Of a stretch of DNA of 64,000 bases, positions 9,350 through 21,621 are shown piece after piece. The stretch comes from Thermomonas sp. (lineage in GTDB: Bacteria > Pseudomonadota > Gammaproteobacteria > Xanthomonadales > Xanthomonadaceae). The position numbers and the translations under genes are program-made. The notes beneath the pieces were generated by a model, which had not been told where the DNA came from, made no database searches, and worked only from the letters and a program-made list of their open reading frames with translations. Location: contig JADKKV010000003.1 of the NCBI GenBank assembly GCA_016720345.1, positions 105,106 to 169,105 of the forward strand. The letters are read 5' to 3'. Within the stretch, counting starts at the first letter, position 1; each line of letters opens with the position of its first letter.

Positions 9350-10477
9350 ATGCCGATCCGCCTCCTGAGTCCGAGCGAAGCCCTTGCCCGCCAGCGTGCC
9401 GGTGCGTTGCTGGTCGACGTGCGCGGGGACGGCGAGCGTGCGCTCGGGATGGCCGCGGGCGCGATCGGGATCGACCGCGAGCAGTTGCAGGCAGATCCCG
9501 CGCGCCACCTTGCCGATCCCGCGGCGGAGATCCTGCTGATCTGCCAGCTGGGCCTGCGCTCGCAACTGGCGGCGCAGGCCCTGGCGGCCTGCGGCTATCG
9601 CAACCTGGCCTCGGTCGAGGGCGGGCTGCAGGCGTGGCAGGCGGCCGGCCTGCCGATGGCGGAGCCCACCGTCGATGCCGATTTCGGCGAACGCTATGCG
9701 CGCCACCTGCGCTTGCCCGGGGTCGGCGTGGACGGTCAGGCGAAACTGGAAGTGGCGCGGGTGCTGCTGGTGGGCGCCGGTGGCCTGGGATCGCCGGCGG
9801 CGTTCTATCTCGCGGCGGCGGGCGTCGGCCACCTGCGCATCGCCGACGACGACGTGGTCGACCGCAGCAACCTGCAACGGCAGATCCTGCACACCGAGGC
9901 CCGCATCGGCTTGCCGAAGGTCGCGTCGGCGGCGGTCGCGCTGTCCGCGCTCAATCCGCGCACGTCGGTCGAAGCCGTGCGCGAACGGGTGACCGCGGCG
10001 AATGTCGAGCGCCTGCTCGACGGCGTCGACGTGGTCATCGACGGCGCCGACAATTTCCCCGCGCGCTACCTGCTCAACGATGCCTGCGTGAAGCTCGGCA
10101 AGCCGCTGGTGTACGGAGCGGTGCATCGGTTCGAAGGCCAGGCCAGCGTGTTCGATGCCGGCCGCCATCGCGGCAGCGCGCCGTGCTACCGCTGCCTGTT
10201 CCCGGAGCCGCCGCCGCCGGAGGCCGCGCCCAATTGCGCCGAGGCCGGCGTGCTCGGGGTGCTGCCGGGGGTGATCGGGCTGCTGCAGGCCACCGAGGCG
10301 ATCAAGTTGCTGCTCGGCATCGGCGATACCCTGCGCGGCCGCCTGCTGCAGTTCGATGCGTTGGCGATGCGATTCCGCGAGACCCGGCTGGCCGCCGACC
10401 CGCAGTGTCCGGTTTGCGCGCCGGATCGCGCATTCAATGGATATGCGGATTACGCGGCGTTCTGCGCCGGGAGTTGA
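9350..10477 (+). CDS. moeB: Rhodanese-MoeB/ThiF fusion, sulfur-carrier adenylyltransferase
   Basis: A 375-aa E1-like enzyme. Residues 1-95 are a rhodanese domain with a CQLGLRS active-site loop (Cys64). Residues 105-375 are a MoeB/ThiF adenylyltransferase with the ATP-binding motif LVGAGGLGSPAAFYLAAAG, the DxxDRSNLQRQ motif and zinc-type Cys pairs (CYRCLF and CPVC). It activates the C-terminus of MoaD- or ThiS-type carriers. The rhodanese is N-terminal, the reverse of the MOCS3/MoeBR order. The gene follows mobA. Confidence 0.88.
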   Translation: MPIRLLSPSEALARQRAGALLVDVRGDGERALGMAAGAIGIDREQLQADPARHLADPAAEILLICQLGLRSQLAAQALAACGYRNLASVEGGLQAWQAAGLPMAEPTVDADFGERYARHLRLPGVGVDGQAKLEVARVLLVGAGGLGSPAAFYLAAAGVGHLRIADDDVVDRSNLQRQILHTEARIGLPKVASAAVALSALNPRTSVEAVRERVTAANVERLLDGVDVVIDGADNFPARYLLNDACVKLGKPLVYGAVHRFEGQASVFDAGRHRGSAPCYRCLFPEPPPPEAAPNCAEAGVLGVLPGVIGLLQATEAIKLLLGIGDTLRGRLLQFDALAMRFRETRLAADPQCPVCAPDRAFNGYADYAAFCAGS

Positions 10478-10481
10478 GGTG

Positions 10482-11516
10482 ATGCGACTGCAACGGTGGT
10501 GGACCGGCGCCTGCCTGCTGGCGTTCGCGGGCAGCGCCATGGCCGCCGACCAGTGCCCGTCGCTGCAAGGCCGGCAGGCAGATCCCGAGGTCGCCACCCG
10601 CATCGCCGCGGTCGCCTGCGCCGAACACCTGCGCTGGCGGCGTCCCTTCATCGATCCCGCGGGCCGCCTCGCCAGCAGCGTGGTGGCGGAAGGCGAGAGC
10701 CGCGGCCTCGACGATGGCGGTGCGCCGTGGCGGCGGGTCGCGACGTACTGGCGCGATGCCGGCCTGCTCGGACGGACCGTCGCGGCCGGTGCCAGCGACT
10801 GCGTGCATGCGGCAGGCAACGCGTCCTATCCCGGCCTGGGCTGCCGCGGCTTCGTGATCGACAGCCCGTGGTCTGCCGCGTTCGTGTCGTGGGTGATGCA
10901 GCGCGCAGGCGTCCCCGGGTTCAGCCATTCCGGTGGCCATTTCGAATACGTCCGCGCCGCCCGGCTGGCCCCCGACGACAGCCCGTACCAGTTCCTGGAC
11001 CCGCTGTCTTCGCCTCCGGCGGCCGGCGACCTGCTGTGCTACGTGCGCACCGGCCGCGTGCATGGCCACGAAGGCCTGGCCAGGGCGATCGACGGCGGTG
11101 CCACCGGTCTTGCCATGCATTGCGACATCGTGGTCGCGGCCAACGCCGGCGGCGATGCCAAGGCCTGGCTGGTCGGCGGCAACGTGCAGCAGGCGGTCAC
11201 CATGCGCATGTTCAACCTGAATGCCACCGGCCGCTTCTGGGGCCTGCAGCGGCGCAGCGAAGGCGATCCCGAATGTTCGCCGGACGCGCTTTCGGCCTGC
11301 GATTTCAACCGCCAGGACTGGGCGGTGCTGCTCAAGCTCAAGTCGCAGGAACAGCTGGCCAGGCTTGGGCCGGTGCAGCCACCCGTGCTGTTGCCGTCCG
11401 CAACCCCGCCAGCGGGGTGCTGCGTGCAGTGCGTGCTCGGGTCCGGGGTCCCGCGTTGCCCGCCCACGGGCAGCCTGCCACCGCAACCGGTGCCGCTACC
11501 GAGCGACGCGGACTGA
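10482..11516 (+). CDS. Exported DUF2272 domain protein
   Basis: A 344-aa protein with a cleavable signal peptide (residues 1-22, ending AMA). A central DUF2272 region (about 110-250) has the hallmark PWSAAFVSWVMQRAGV and CxxF/H-containing segments, reminiscent of NlpC/P60-like or CHAP-like folds. A Cys/Pro-rich tail (CCVQC, then PPQPVPLP) follows. Function is unknown; a periplasmic cell-wall-related role is speculation. The ATG follows GAGGTG. It is 4 bp from moeB on the same strand and converges with a small zinc-ribbon gene. Confidence 0.75.
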   Translation: MRLQRWWTGACLLAFAGSAMAADQCPSLQGRQADPEVATRIAAVACAEHLRWRRPFIDPAGRLASSVVAEGESRGLDDGGAPWRRVATYWRDAGLLGRTVAAGASDCVHAAGNASYPGLGCRGFVIDSPWSAAFVSWVMQRAGVPGFSHSGGHFEYVRAARLAPDDSPYQFLDPLSSPPAAGDLLCYVRTGRVHGHEGLARAIDGGATGLAMHCDIVVAANAGGDAKAWLVGGNVQQAVTMRMFNLNATGRFWGLQRRSEGDPECSPDALSACDFNRQDWAVLLKLKSQEQLARLGPVQPPVLLPSATPPAGCCVQCVLGSGVPRCPPTGSLPPQPVPLPSDAD

Positions 11517-11520
11517 CACC

Positions 11521-11724
11521 TCAGGCTGTCGCTGGCGGCTTGCTGCTGCGTGTGCGCGGCTTGGCGCGGTGGTCGATCTCCACGCTCAGCACGGTGTTGC
11601 AGTGGATGCAGCTGTGGCTGATGCAGCGTGCCTTGCTGGAGCCATCCACGATGCCGACGATGGTTTCCACGTTCACGTGCAGGACCCGCTTGCCGCATTT
11701 CGGACATTCGCCCTGGATTGCCAT
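11521..11724 (-). CDS. Small zinc-ribbon protein
   Basis: A 67-aa protein beginning MAIQGECPKCGKRVLHVNVE with a second cysteine group (CISHSCIHC). Four Cys/His ligand pairs make a zinc ribbon likely. The tail is basic (KPRTRSSKPP). A GGGGG ribosome-binding site precedes the ATG at 11724. Xanthomonads commonly carry such small uncharacterised ribbon proteins. It converges with the DUF2272 gene and diverges from folD. Function is unknown. Confidence 0.7.
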   Translation of the reverse strand: MAIQGECPKCGKRVLHVNVETIVGIVDGSSKARCISHSCIHCNTVLSVEIDHRAKPRTRSSKPPATA

Positions 11725-11936
11725 GTTGCCCCCTGCCAGCTCTTGTCGAGCACGATAAAGGCCGACGTCCCAGTCCAACGCTGGCAAGCCCCGGGGGCGG
11801 CCATTGGCTCCGGCGTGGCTTCGGCCTGTTGCCGCGCCCTGGGCCCTGCGATCGGCATACCGTACACCGCTTCGCGGGCGCCGTCGCGGGGTGCGATCGG
11901 GGATAATGCGCGACCGACCCAACCGCATCGCCACGC

Positions 11937-12800
11937 ATGACCGCAACGATTCTCGATGGCAAGCGCATCGCCGACGACCTGCTGGATGGCCTGAAGGCCC
12001 AGGTCGATGCCCGCGTGGCCGCCGGGCTGCCGCGGCCGGGGCTGGCGGTGGTGCTGGTCGGGCAGGACCCGGCCTCGCAGTCCTACGTGCGCAACAAGCG
12101 CCGCGCGGCGCACAAGGTCGGCATCCAGGCCCTTGATTTCGACCTGCCCGCCGGCACCGGCGAGGCCGAGCTGCTGGCGCTGATCGACAGGCTCAATGCG
12201 GACCCGACGGTGCACGGCATCCTGGTGCAGTTGCCGCTGCCGGGCATCCCCGACGCCAGCCGGCTGATCCACCGCATCGACCCGCGCAAGGACGTCGATG
12301 GCTTCCATCCGGAGAATGTCGGCCACCTCGCGCTGCGCCAGTTCGGCCTGCGCCCGTGTACCCCGCGCGGCATCACCACCCTGCTGGCCTACACCGACCG
12401 CCCGGTGCGCGGCGCCAGCGCCACGATCGTGGGTGTGTCCAACCACGTCGGCCGGCCGATGGCGCTGGAACTGCTGATCGCCGGCTGCACGGTGACCTCG
12501 TGCCACAAGTTCACCCCGCCGCAGGTGCTGCAGCGGCACGTTGGCGAAGCCGACATCCTGGTGGTCGCGGTTGGGCGTCCCGGGCTGATTCCCGGCGACT
12601 GGGTGAAGCCGGGCGCGGTGGTGATCGACGTCGGCATCAACCGCCTCGACGATGGCCGCCTGGTCGGCGATGTCGGTTTCACCGAAGCCGCCACCCGCGC
12701 CAGCTGGATCACCCCGGTGCCCGGCGGCGTCGGCCCGATGACCGTGGCCACCCTGATGCAGAACACGCTCGAAGCCGCGGAACTCGCAGACGCACTTTGA
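11937..12800 (+). CDS. folD: Methylenetetrahydrofolate dehydrogenase/cyclohydrolase FolD
   Basis: A 287-aa bifunctional enzyme interconverting 5,10-methylene-THF and 10-formyl-THF with NADP. Catalytic segment [15 protein letters not shown] carries the family Tyr and Lys. GILVQLPLP and the C-terminal signature [18 protein letters not shown] are clear. A GATAAT -10-like element at 11902-11907 lies 29 bp upstream of the ATG. A very long hairpin follows the stop. Confidence 0.96.
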   Translation: MTATILDGKRIADDLLDGLKAQVDARVAAGLPRPGLAVVLVGQDPASQSYVRNKRRAAHKVGIQALDFDLPAGTGEAELLALIDRLNADPTVHGILVQLPLPGIPDASRLIHRIDPRKDVDGFHPENVGHLALRQFGLRPCTPRGITTLLAYTDRPVRGASATIVGVSNHVGRPMALELLIAGCTVTSCHKFTPPQVLQRHVGEADILVVAVGRPGLIPGDWVKPGAVVIDVGINRLDDGRLVGDVGFTEAATRASWITPVPGGVGPMTVATLMQNTLEAAELADAL

Positions 12801-12817
12801 CCGGCGATGTCGTGGGG

Positions 12818-12892
12818 CGAAGGCGGGAGCGGCGGGCGTTCGCGCAGCGGCATTTCGAGCCGCGCAGCGAATGCCCGCCGCTCTCGCCTTCG
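12818..12892 (+). other. Long imperfect-free RNA-type hairpin between folD and guaB
   Basis: A 26-base left arm (12818-12843) pairs with 12867-12892. The only two non-Watson-Crick positions are G-U wobbles when read as plus-strand RNA; they would be C-A mismatches in minus-strand RNA. A short internal loop and a second GCGGC/GCCGC stem cap it. This favours a folded plus-strand transcript. It may be a folD terminator, an mRNA stabiliser or a guaB leader element. Confidence 0.6.
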
Positions 12893-12927
12893 CGCGAGCG
12901 GCCGAGCCACCAAACCGGTTACAATGA

Positions 12928-14415
<1,488 letters not shown>

Positions 14416-14436
14416 GGCAGTCCACGGAAGGGGTGA

Positions 14437-14473
14437 GGCGACGCGTTTGCGAACCACTGGTTCGCGCGTCGCC
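14437..14473 (+). repeat. TTGC/ACT hairpin, copy 1 (guaB-guaA intergenic)
   Basis: A 10-bp outer stem (14437-14446 with 14464-14473, one terminal U-G), a one-sided TTGC bulge, inner stem GAACC/GGTTC and loop ACT. The same bulge, loop and architecture recur at 16161-16199 and, on the minus strand, at 33246-33280, with different outer stems. Confidence 0.6.
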
Positions 14474-14579
14474 GAACGCCCGGCCATGGATGGCCGGGCT
14501 GGATCATGTCGCAGCAGAACTGCCAGCGCCATGGATGGCAACGAGTAGCCAATCGAAGTCGAGAGTGCGACCCAAGCCC

Positions 14580-16160
<1,581 letters not shown>

Positions 16161-16162
<2 letters not shown>

Positions 16163-16199
16163 ACGGCCTGCTTGCGAACCACTGGTTCGCAGGCCGTTC
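16161..16199 (+). repeat. TTGC/ACT hairpin, copy 2 (guaA terminator region)
   Basis: An 11-bp perfect outer stem (GAACGGCCTGC with GCAGGCCGTTC), a one-sided TTGC bulge, inner stem GAACC/GGTTC and an ACT loop. It begins inside the guaA stop codon, so it probably shapes the mRNA 3' end. There is no T tract. Confidence 0.6.
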
Positions 16200-16247
16200 A
16201 TTGCCCCGCCGAACAGGCGGGGCCGGGGCAAGGAGGCGAGGATCGTT

Positions 16248-16742
16248 GTGAACCCCGAGGCGCAGACTGGGCACGATCAGCGCTGGATGCGCCAAGCGCT
16301 GGCGCTGGCCGGGCGTGCGCAACGCGAGGACGACGAAATCCCGGTGGGTGCGTTGGTCGTCGATGCCGACGGCAGGCTGGTGGCCGAAGGCTGGAACCGC
16401 AACATCGCCGAGCGCGATCCGTCCGCGCATGCCGAGATCGTGGCGATGCGCCGCGCCGGCGCCGCCATCGGCAACCACCGGCTGCTTGGCTGCACGCTGT
16501 ACGTCACCCTGGAGCCGTGCGCGATGTGCGCGATGGCGATGGTGCATGCACGGGTGGCGCGGGTGGTATTCGGTGCCTTCGATCCCAAGACCGGTGCCGC
16601 GGGCAGCGTGTTCGACCTGCTTGCGGATCCGCGCCACAACCATCAAGTCGAGGTCGTGGGCGGGGTGCTGGGCGAGGAGGCCGGCGCCTTGTTGACCGGC
16701 TATTTCAGGGCGAAGCGCGGCAAACCCGTCGATCCCGGCTGA
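16248..16742 (+). CDS. tadA: tRNA-specific adenosine deaminase TadA
   Basis: A 164-aa zinc deaminase converting A34 to inosine in tRNA-Arg(ACG). The zinc/catalytic motif is His61-Ala-Glu63 with Pro90-Cys91-x-x-Cys94 (PCAMC). The start is GTG at 16248, preceded by AAGGAGG 11 bases upstream. An internal ATG (Met14) is an alternative but lacks such a site. It lies between guaA and a convergent orphan gene. Confidence 0.93.
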   Translation: MNPEAQTGHDQRWMRQALALAGRAQREDDEIPVGALVVDADGRLVAEGWNRNIAERDPSAHAEIVAMRRAGAAIGNHRLLGCTLYVTLEPCAMCAMAMVHARVARVVFGAFDPKTGAAGSVFDLLADPRHNHQVEVVGGVLGEEAGALLTGYFRAKRGKPVDPG

Positions 16743-16752
16743 GCACGCCCGT

Positions 16753-17859
16753 TCACAGCGGCCGCATCGCCACCTCGCGCACGTAGCGCTCGGCTTCGAC
16801 GATTCCACGCAGTTGGGTGAAGGCGAGGTCGAGGTCGCGTCCCGGGCCGGTGCCCGGTGCGGCGTCCTGGCTGGACATCGCCGTGACCACGCGGTCGCCC
16901 AAGGCAGACAGAAGGCCGCCGCTGATCGAATCGCGCATCCCGGAAATCGCCTCGCGCACCTCGATGGTGGCGCCAACGGGCACGCCTCGGGTCTGCAGCC
17001 ATGCGCCGAACAGCATGCTGGCCATCTCGGTGGCGGCGCGTGCGCCGACCTGCGCCTGCAGTTGCCGCGACGCCTGCGCGCGCGCCTCCGGCCCGATGTT
17101 CTGGTCGGCGGTGAGAGCGGTCTTGAACATGTCGCCGGCGATGTTCGCCTGCACCGTGATCAGGCCAAGCACCACGTTCTGGCCGACCGACAGCTGCTGC
17201 CCGGCCCCGACCATGCCGCGCCCCACTGCACTCAAGCCGCGCGGGATCAGGATATTGGTGACGACCGAGACGCTGGTGCTGATCGCCGCATTGCCCATCG
17301 CCTGGCGCATGGTCTGGTTGGCCGCCAGGTTGTCCTGGGTGTTGCCGGTGAAGGTGATGCCGGTGCCGGCGGCGCCCACCGCCAGCGCCGCACCACCCGA
17401 CAGCGCGGTGGCACCCACCATCAGCACGCCGGCGGAGGCGTCACGCACGAAGCGGGCCGCCGCGAGTGCGTTTTCCCAGCCGGTGACGTGGCTGTCGATC
17501 GATGCCGCGGTCGCCCGGGTCGCTCGCCGCGACATGTCCCGGTAGTGCGTTCCTGCGCTTTCCCCATCCTCGCGCACGTGCACCAGGTATTCGTAGAAAC
17601 GCCGCGGATCGTTGGCGGCGTCGCTGACGATGCTGCGGACGTTGGCGGCGGCGGCTTGGGTCGTGGCTTCGCGGATGCCGCTGAAGTTGGTCTCGACCTG
17701 GGTCAGGGTCGGCAGGAACAGGCCCTGGCTGGTGGTGACCACCCGGCTACGCGCGACCAGCTGCCGGTTGTAATGATTGGAGCGGAAGATGTGGGCGCAG
17801 CCATCCGGGTCGACCGCCCAGCCGCGCCCGCGGCCATCGGCATAACTCATCCAAGCCAT
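16753..17859 (-). CDS. Uncharacterised 368-aa protein with Gly/Ala-rich hydrophobic core
   Basis: I do not recognise this family. The start at 17859 (MAWMSYADGRGRGW) is set by GGAGG eight bases upstream. No signal peptide is visible. Residues 1-60 are aromatic-rich (AHIFRSNHYNRQLV), residues 60-125 are helical and polar, and about residues 130-255 are long Gly/Ala/Val segments (GVLMVGATALSGGAALAVGAAG and following) that could insert in membranes. The C-terminal 100 residues are again polar. Such a layout resembles pore-forming or injected toxins, but there is no recognised catalytic motif and no immunity-like neighbour. It is a lone minus-strand gene between tadA and orn, suggesting insertion into a conserved region. 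Confidence 0.7.
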   Translation of the reverse strand: MAWMSYADGRGRGWAVDPDGCAHIFRSNHYNRQLVARSRVVTTSQGLFLPTLTQVETNFSGIREATTQAAAANVRSIVSDAANDPRRFYEYLVHVREDGESAGTHYRDMSRRATRATAASIDSHVTGWENALAAARFVRDASAGVLMVGATALSGGAALAVGAAGTGITFTGNTQDNLAANQTMRQAMGNAAISTSVSVVTNILIPRGLSAVGRGMVGAGQQLSVGQNVVLGLITVQANIAGDMFKTALTADQNIGPEARAQASRQLQAQVGARAATEMASMLFGAWLQTRGVPVGATIEVREAISGMRDSISGGLLSALGDRVVTAMSSQDAAPGTGPGRDLDLAFTQLRGIVEAERYVREVAMRPL

Positions 17860-18042
17860 CTGGGAATCCTCCATCCATCGCTGCCCACGCAGCGGGACGC
17901 CACGCAAGTCGTGGCAGAGGATGGCAGCGCGGCGGGCTGGCTGCCCATCCGCTGGAGGGCATAAGCCCAACGGAAGATGGCCGGAAAACGTGCTACCGCG
18001 GCAAGCCGCTATGATGGCGCGACCACCGAAACCGGTCCGCGC

Positions 18043-18612
18043 ATGCACGCCGATTCCCCGAACGACCGCCTGATCTGGATCGACCTCGAGATGACCGGGC
18101 TGGATACCGATCGCGACGGCATCCTGGAGATCGCCACCGTGGTCACCGATGGCCAGCTCAACCTGCTGGCGGAAGGCCCGGAGCTGGCGATCGCCCATCC
18201 ACTGGCCACGCTGGAGGCGATGGACGACTGGAACCGCACCCAGCACGGCAAGTCCGGCCTGTGGCGGCGGGTGCTGGAGGAGGGCGTGCCGCTGGCCGAG
18301 GCCGAGGCGCGCACCCTCGCGTTCCTGGACCAGTGGGTGCCGGCGAAGGCGTCGCCGATGTGCGGCAATTCGATCTGCCAGGACCGGCGTTTCATGCATC
18401 GGCTGATGCCGGCGCTTGAGGCCCATTTCCATTATCGAAACCTCGATGTCAGCACCATCAAGGAGCTGGCGCGGCGCTGGTCGCCGGAGGTCCTGGCCGG
18501 GGTGCAGAAGGAGGCCGCGCACACCGCACTGAGCGACGTGCGCGACTCCATCGCGGAACTGCGCCACTATCGCAACTCCATGGGGATGCTTGCCGGCCTG
18601 CCGGCGGGCTGA
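18043..18612 (+). CDS. orn: Oligoribonuclease
   Basis: A 189-aa DEDDh 3'-5' exoribonuclease that degrades di- and oligoribonucleotides, including pGpG from c-di-GMP turnover. Exo I motif [11 protein letters not shown] has Asp14 and Glu16. Exo III segment [13 protein letters not shown] supplies the catalytic His and Asp. A TATGAT -10-like sequence at 18010-18015 precedes it. Its neighbour is a diguanylate cyclase, which is functionally suggestive but may be coincidence. Confidence 0.96.
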   Translation: MHADSPNDRLIWIDLEMTGLDTDRDGILEIATVVTDGQLNLLAEGPELAIAHPLATLEAMDDWNRTQHGKSGLWRRVLEEGVPLAEAEARTLAFLDQWVPAKASPMCGNSICQDRRFMHRLMPALEAHFHYRNLDVSTIKELARRWSPEVLAGVQKEAAHTALSDVRDSIAELRHYRNSMGMLAGLPAG

Positions 18613-18624
18613 AGGCAGGGGAAA

Positions 18625-21612
18625 ATGGAACGGATGCGGGGGGCATCTGTTGCGTACCGGGCGCGCGCGCTGGCGATGCTGGCCTTGCTGCTGTGCGTCG
18701 GCGCGTTGCCGGCCATCGCCCGAGCCCAGGACAAGCCGCTGACGGCTTACTTCCGGGAGACCTGGACCACCCGCCAGGGGCTGCCGCACAACCAGGTCAA
18801 CGCGATCGCGCAGACCCCGGACGGCTACCTGTGGTTCGGCACCTGGGAAGGGCTGGTCCGCTACAACGGGCTTGAATTCCATTCCTTCGATCGCGGCAAC
18901 ACGCCGGAACTGAAGGACAACGGCGTGCGGTCGGTGCGCGCCTCCGCCGACGGTGCGCTGGTGATCGGTACCTCGCGCGGCGGGGTCACGGTCAAGCGCG
19001 GCGACCACTGGCGAACCTGGCGGGTCAAGGACGGGCTTGCCCAGGAAGAGATCATGGACGCGATCTTCGACCGCCGCGGGCGGCTGTGGGTCGCGACCGA
19101 GAATGCCGGCATCGACGTCGTCGACGGCAGCCGCGTCGACCATTTCACCACCCGCAACGGCCTGCCAAGCGCGGTCACCTACGGCCTGCTGCTGGACCGC
19201 GACGGCAGCGTGTGGGCGGCAACCGCGCGCGGGCTGGTGCATTTCTTGGACGGGCGCCTGGTGGTGTACGCGCAGGCCTCCGGCTTGCCGCCGGCACCGG
19301 TGTTCCGGGTGTTCCAGGATGCCGGCGGACGCCTGTTCGTCGGCACCGAGCGTGGCGTGTACCGGCGCCAGGGCGAGCGCTTCGTGCTTGCCTCGGCGTT
19401 GCTGCCGGACGATGGCGTGCCCAGCATGGCGCAGGATGGCGCCGGCAACCTGTGGGTCGGCAGCGTCAACAACGGCCTGTTGCGGCTGGGCAAGTCCGGG
19501 GTCGAGACCTTCACCAGCCTGCGCGGGTTGCCGAACAACCGGGTGGCCGCACTGCTGGTGGATCGCGAGGGCAGCATCTGGGCGGGCACCAATGCCGGCC
19601 TGCTGCGCCTGAGCGACGCGCCGTTCAGCACCTACAACGGCGACCACGGGCTCAGCGACGACTACGTGCGCGCCGTGCTGGAGTCGCGCGACGGGTCGCT
19701 GTGGCTCGGCACCAGCCGCGGCCTCAACCGCTGGCGCGGTGGCAGGCTCGAGGCCAGCTACACCGCCGCCGACGGCCTGCCCAGCGACTCGGTGCTGAGC
19801 CTGCTGGAAGACCGCGATGGCAGCCTGCTGGTCGGCAGCTACACCGCCGGGGTCATGCGCCTGCGCGACGGCAAGCTGGTCGCGCACTACGACAACGCGC
19901 ACGGCATGCCCGGCAGCAACCAGGTGCGCGCGCTGGCGCAGCAGGCGGACGGCACCCTGTGGTTAGGCACCAACCGCGGGCTGGTGCGGATGCGCGACGG
20001 CGCGTACACCCATTTCGGCGTGGCCCAGGGCCTGCCGCGCGAATTCATCATTTCGCTGCAGGTCGCGCGCGACGGCAGCCTGTGGGTCGGCACCGCCAAC
20101 GGTGCGGCGCGGATCGTGGATGGCCGCGTGCAGGCGCTGGACATGCGCGGCATGAACGGCGCGCAGGACGTGTTCGATTTCCACGAAGACGCGGACGGCA
20201 CGCTCTGGTTCGCCACCGACCGCGGCCTGCTGCGCTACCGGGGCGGCCGCCTGCAGGCGCTCGGGCTGGCGCAGGGGCTTCCGGTCGATACCCTGTTCGC
20301 GGTGGTCGACGACGGCATCGGCAGCCTGTGGCTGACCTCCAACCGAGGGGTGATGCGGGTCGGGCGCTCGGAGGTCGAGGCGGTGATGGATGGCCGCAAG
20401 CCGCGGCTGGAGCTCGACCGCTTCGGCGAAGCCGATGGCCTGGCCAGCTACCAGTGCAACGGTGGTTCCGGTCCGGCCGCGCTGCGCGACCGCGGCGGCC
20501 GGATCTGGATCGCAACCGCCGGTGGCGCGGCGGTGGTGGAGCCGAAGGCGCTGCGTGCCTACAAACGGACGCTGCCGCCGGTGCTGGTCGAACAGGTGCT
20601 GGCCAACGACCGCGACGTGCAGGTACAGGGCCGCCTGGAATTGCCGGCGGGCACTCGCAAGCTCGAATTCCATTACGCCAGCCTGACCTTCCAGACCCCG
20701 CGCTTCGTCCGCTACCGCTACCAGTTGCAGGGCGTGGACCGCGACTGGATCGAACGCGGCAACCAGCGCGTGGCCCAGTACACCAACGTGGCGCCCGGCA
20801 ACTACCGGTTCCGCGTGAATGCCTCCGCGCCCGGGCTTGGCCACGGCTGGAGCCCGGACGTCACCACCCTGGAGATCGGGATCGCGCCGCGGCTCTGGCA
20901 GCGGCCGTGGTTCCTGCCGTTGCTGCTGCTGTTCGGGGTGCTGGCGCTGGCGGGCCTGTACCGCTGGCGGCTGGGGCACATGCGGCAGCGCGCCGCGGAC
21001 CTGGAGGCGGTGGTGGCGGCACGCACCCGCGACCTGCGCGAGCAGACCGAACGCCTGCGCGAATCCGACCGCGAGAAATCATTCCTGGTCGACAAGCTGC
21101 GGGAACAATCCGAGGCGTTCGAACGGCAGGCCCGCGAGGACGCGCTCACCGGCCTCGGCAACCGCCGCAGCATGGACGAGGAGCTGGCGCGCGCGTTCGA
21201 ACAGGCGGTGCAGTCCGGGCGGCCACTGAGCTTCGCGCTGATCGACATCGACCACTTCAAGCGCATCAACGATGGCTACTCGCACGCCGCCGGCGACCGC
21301 GCGCTGGTCGAGATCGCGCGGATCATGCGCAACGAGCTGGGCGTGCTGGGCACGCTGGCGCGCTGGGGCGGCGAGGAGTTCGGGGTGCTGTTCGAGGGGC
21401 TGGCGCTGGAAGAGGCCAGGCGCCGCTGCGAGCGCCTGCGCTGGGCGGTGGAGCGGCTGGACTGCAGCGGCTTCGCGCCGGGCTGGAAGATGACGATCAG
21501 CGGCGGGGTGGCCGAACGCACCGGCATTGCCCATTACGAACGCCTGGTGAGCCGCGCCGACGCGCTGTTGTACGAAGCCAAGCGCGCCGGGCGCAACCGC
21601 ATCTTCGGCTGA
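18625..21612 (+). CDS. Periplasmic beta-propeller sensor diguanylate cyclase
   Basis: A 995-aa sensor enzyme that probably makes c-di-GMP. A signal peptide (residues 1-35) is followed by about a dozen two-component-regulator propeller repeats (LPHNQVNAIAQTPDGYLWFGT and similar GDGSLWVGT motifs, residues 45-650). A Y_Y_Y domain follows (about 672-745), then one TM helix (about 760-780), a short coiled coil and a GGDEF domain. The active-site signature reads RWGGEEF at about residue 914, so catalysis is expected. It starts 13 bp after orn. The ligand is unknown. This hybrid lacks a kinase domain. Confidence 0.9.
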   Translation: MERMRGASVAYRARALAMLALLLCVGALPAIARAQDKPLTAYFRETWTTRQGLPHNQVNAIAQTPDGYLWFGTWEGLVRYNGLEFHSFDRGNTPELKDNGVRSVRASADGALVIGTSRGGVTVKRGDHWRTWRVKDGLAQEEIMDAIFDRRGRLWVATENAGIDVVDGSRVDHFTTRNGLPSAVTYGLLLDRDGSVWAATARGLVHFLDGRLVVYAQASGLPPAPVFRVFQDAGGRLFVGTERGVYRRQGERFVLASALLPDDGVPSMAQDGAGNLWVGSVNNGLLRLGKSGVETFTSLRGLPNNRVAALLVDREGSIWAGTNAGLLRLSDAPFSTYNGDHGLSDDYVRAVLESRDGSLWLGTSRGLNRWRGGRLEASYTAADGLPSDSVLSLLEDRDGSLLVGSYTAGVMRLRDGKLVAHYDNAHGMPGSNQVRALAQQADGTLWLGTNRGLVRMRDGAYTHFGVAQGLPREFIISLQVARDGSLWVGTANGAARIVDGRVQALDMRGMNGAQDVFDFHEDADGTLWFATDRGLLRYRGGRLQALGLAQGLPVDTLFAVVDDGIGSLWLTSNRGVMRVGRSEVEAVMDGRKPRLELDRFGEADGLASYQCNGGSGPAALRDRGGRIWIATAGGAAVVEPKALRAYKRTLPPVLVEQVLANDRDVQVQGRLELPAGTRKLEFHYASLTFQTPRFVRYRYQLQGVDRDWIERGNQRVAQYTNVAPGNYRFRVNASAPGLGHGWSPDVTTLEIGIAPRLWQRPWFLPLLLLFGVLALAGLYRWRLGHMRQRAADLEAVVAARTRDLREQTERLRESDREKSFLVDKLREQSEAFERQAREDALTGLGNRRSMDEELARAFEQAVQSGRPLSFALIDIDHFKRINDGYSHAAGDRALVEIARIMRNELGVLGTLARWGGEEFGVLFEGLALEEARRRCERLRWAVERLDCSGFAPGWKMTISGGVAERTGIAHYERLVSRADALLYEAKRAGRNRIFG

Positions 21613-21621
21613 TCGGCGCGC

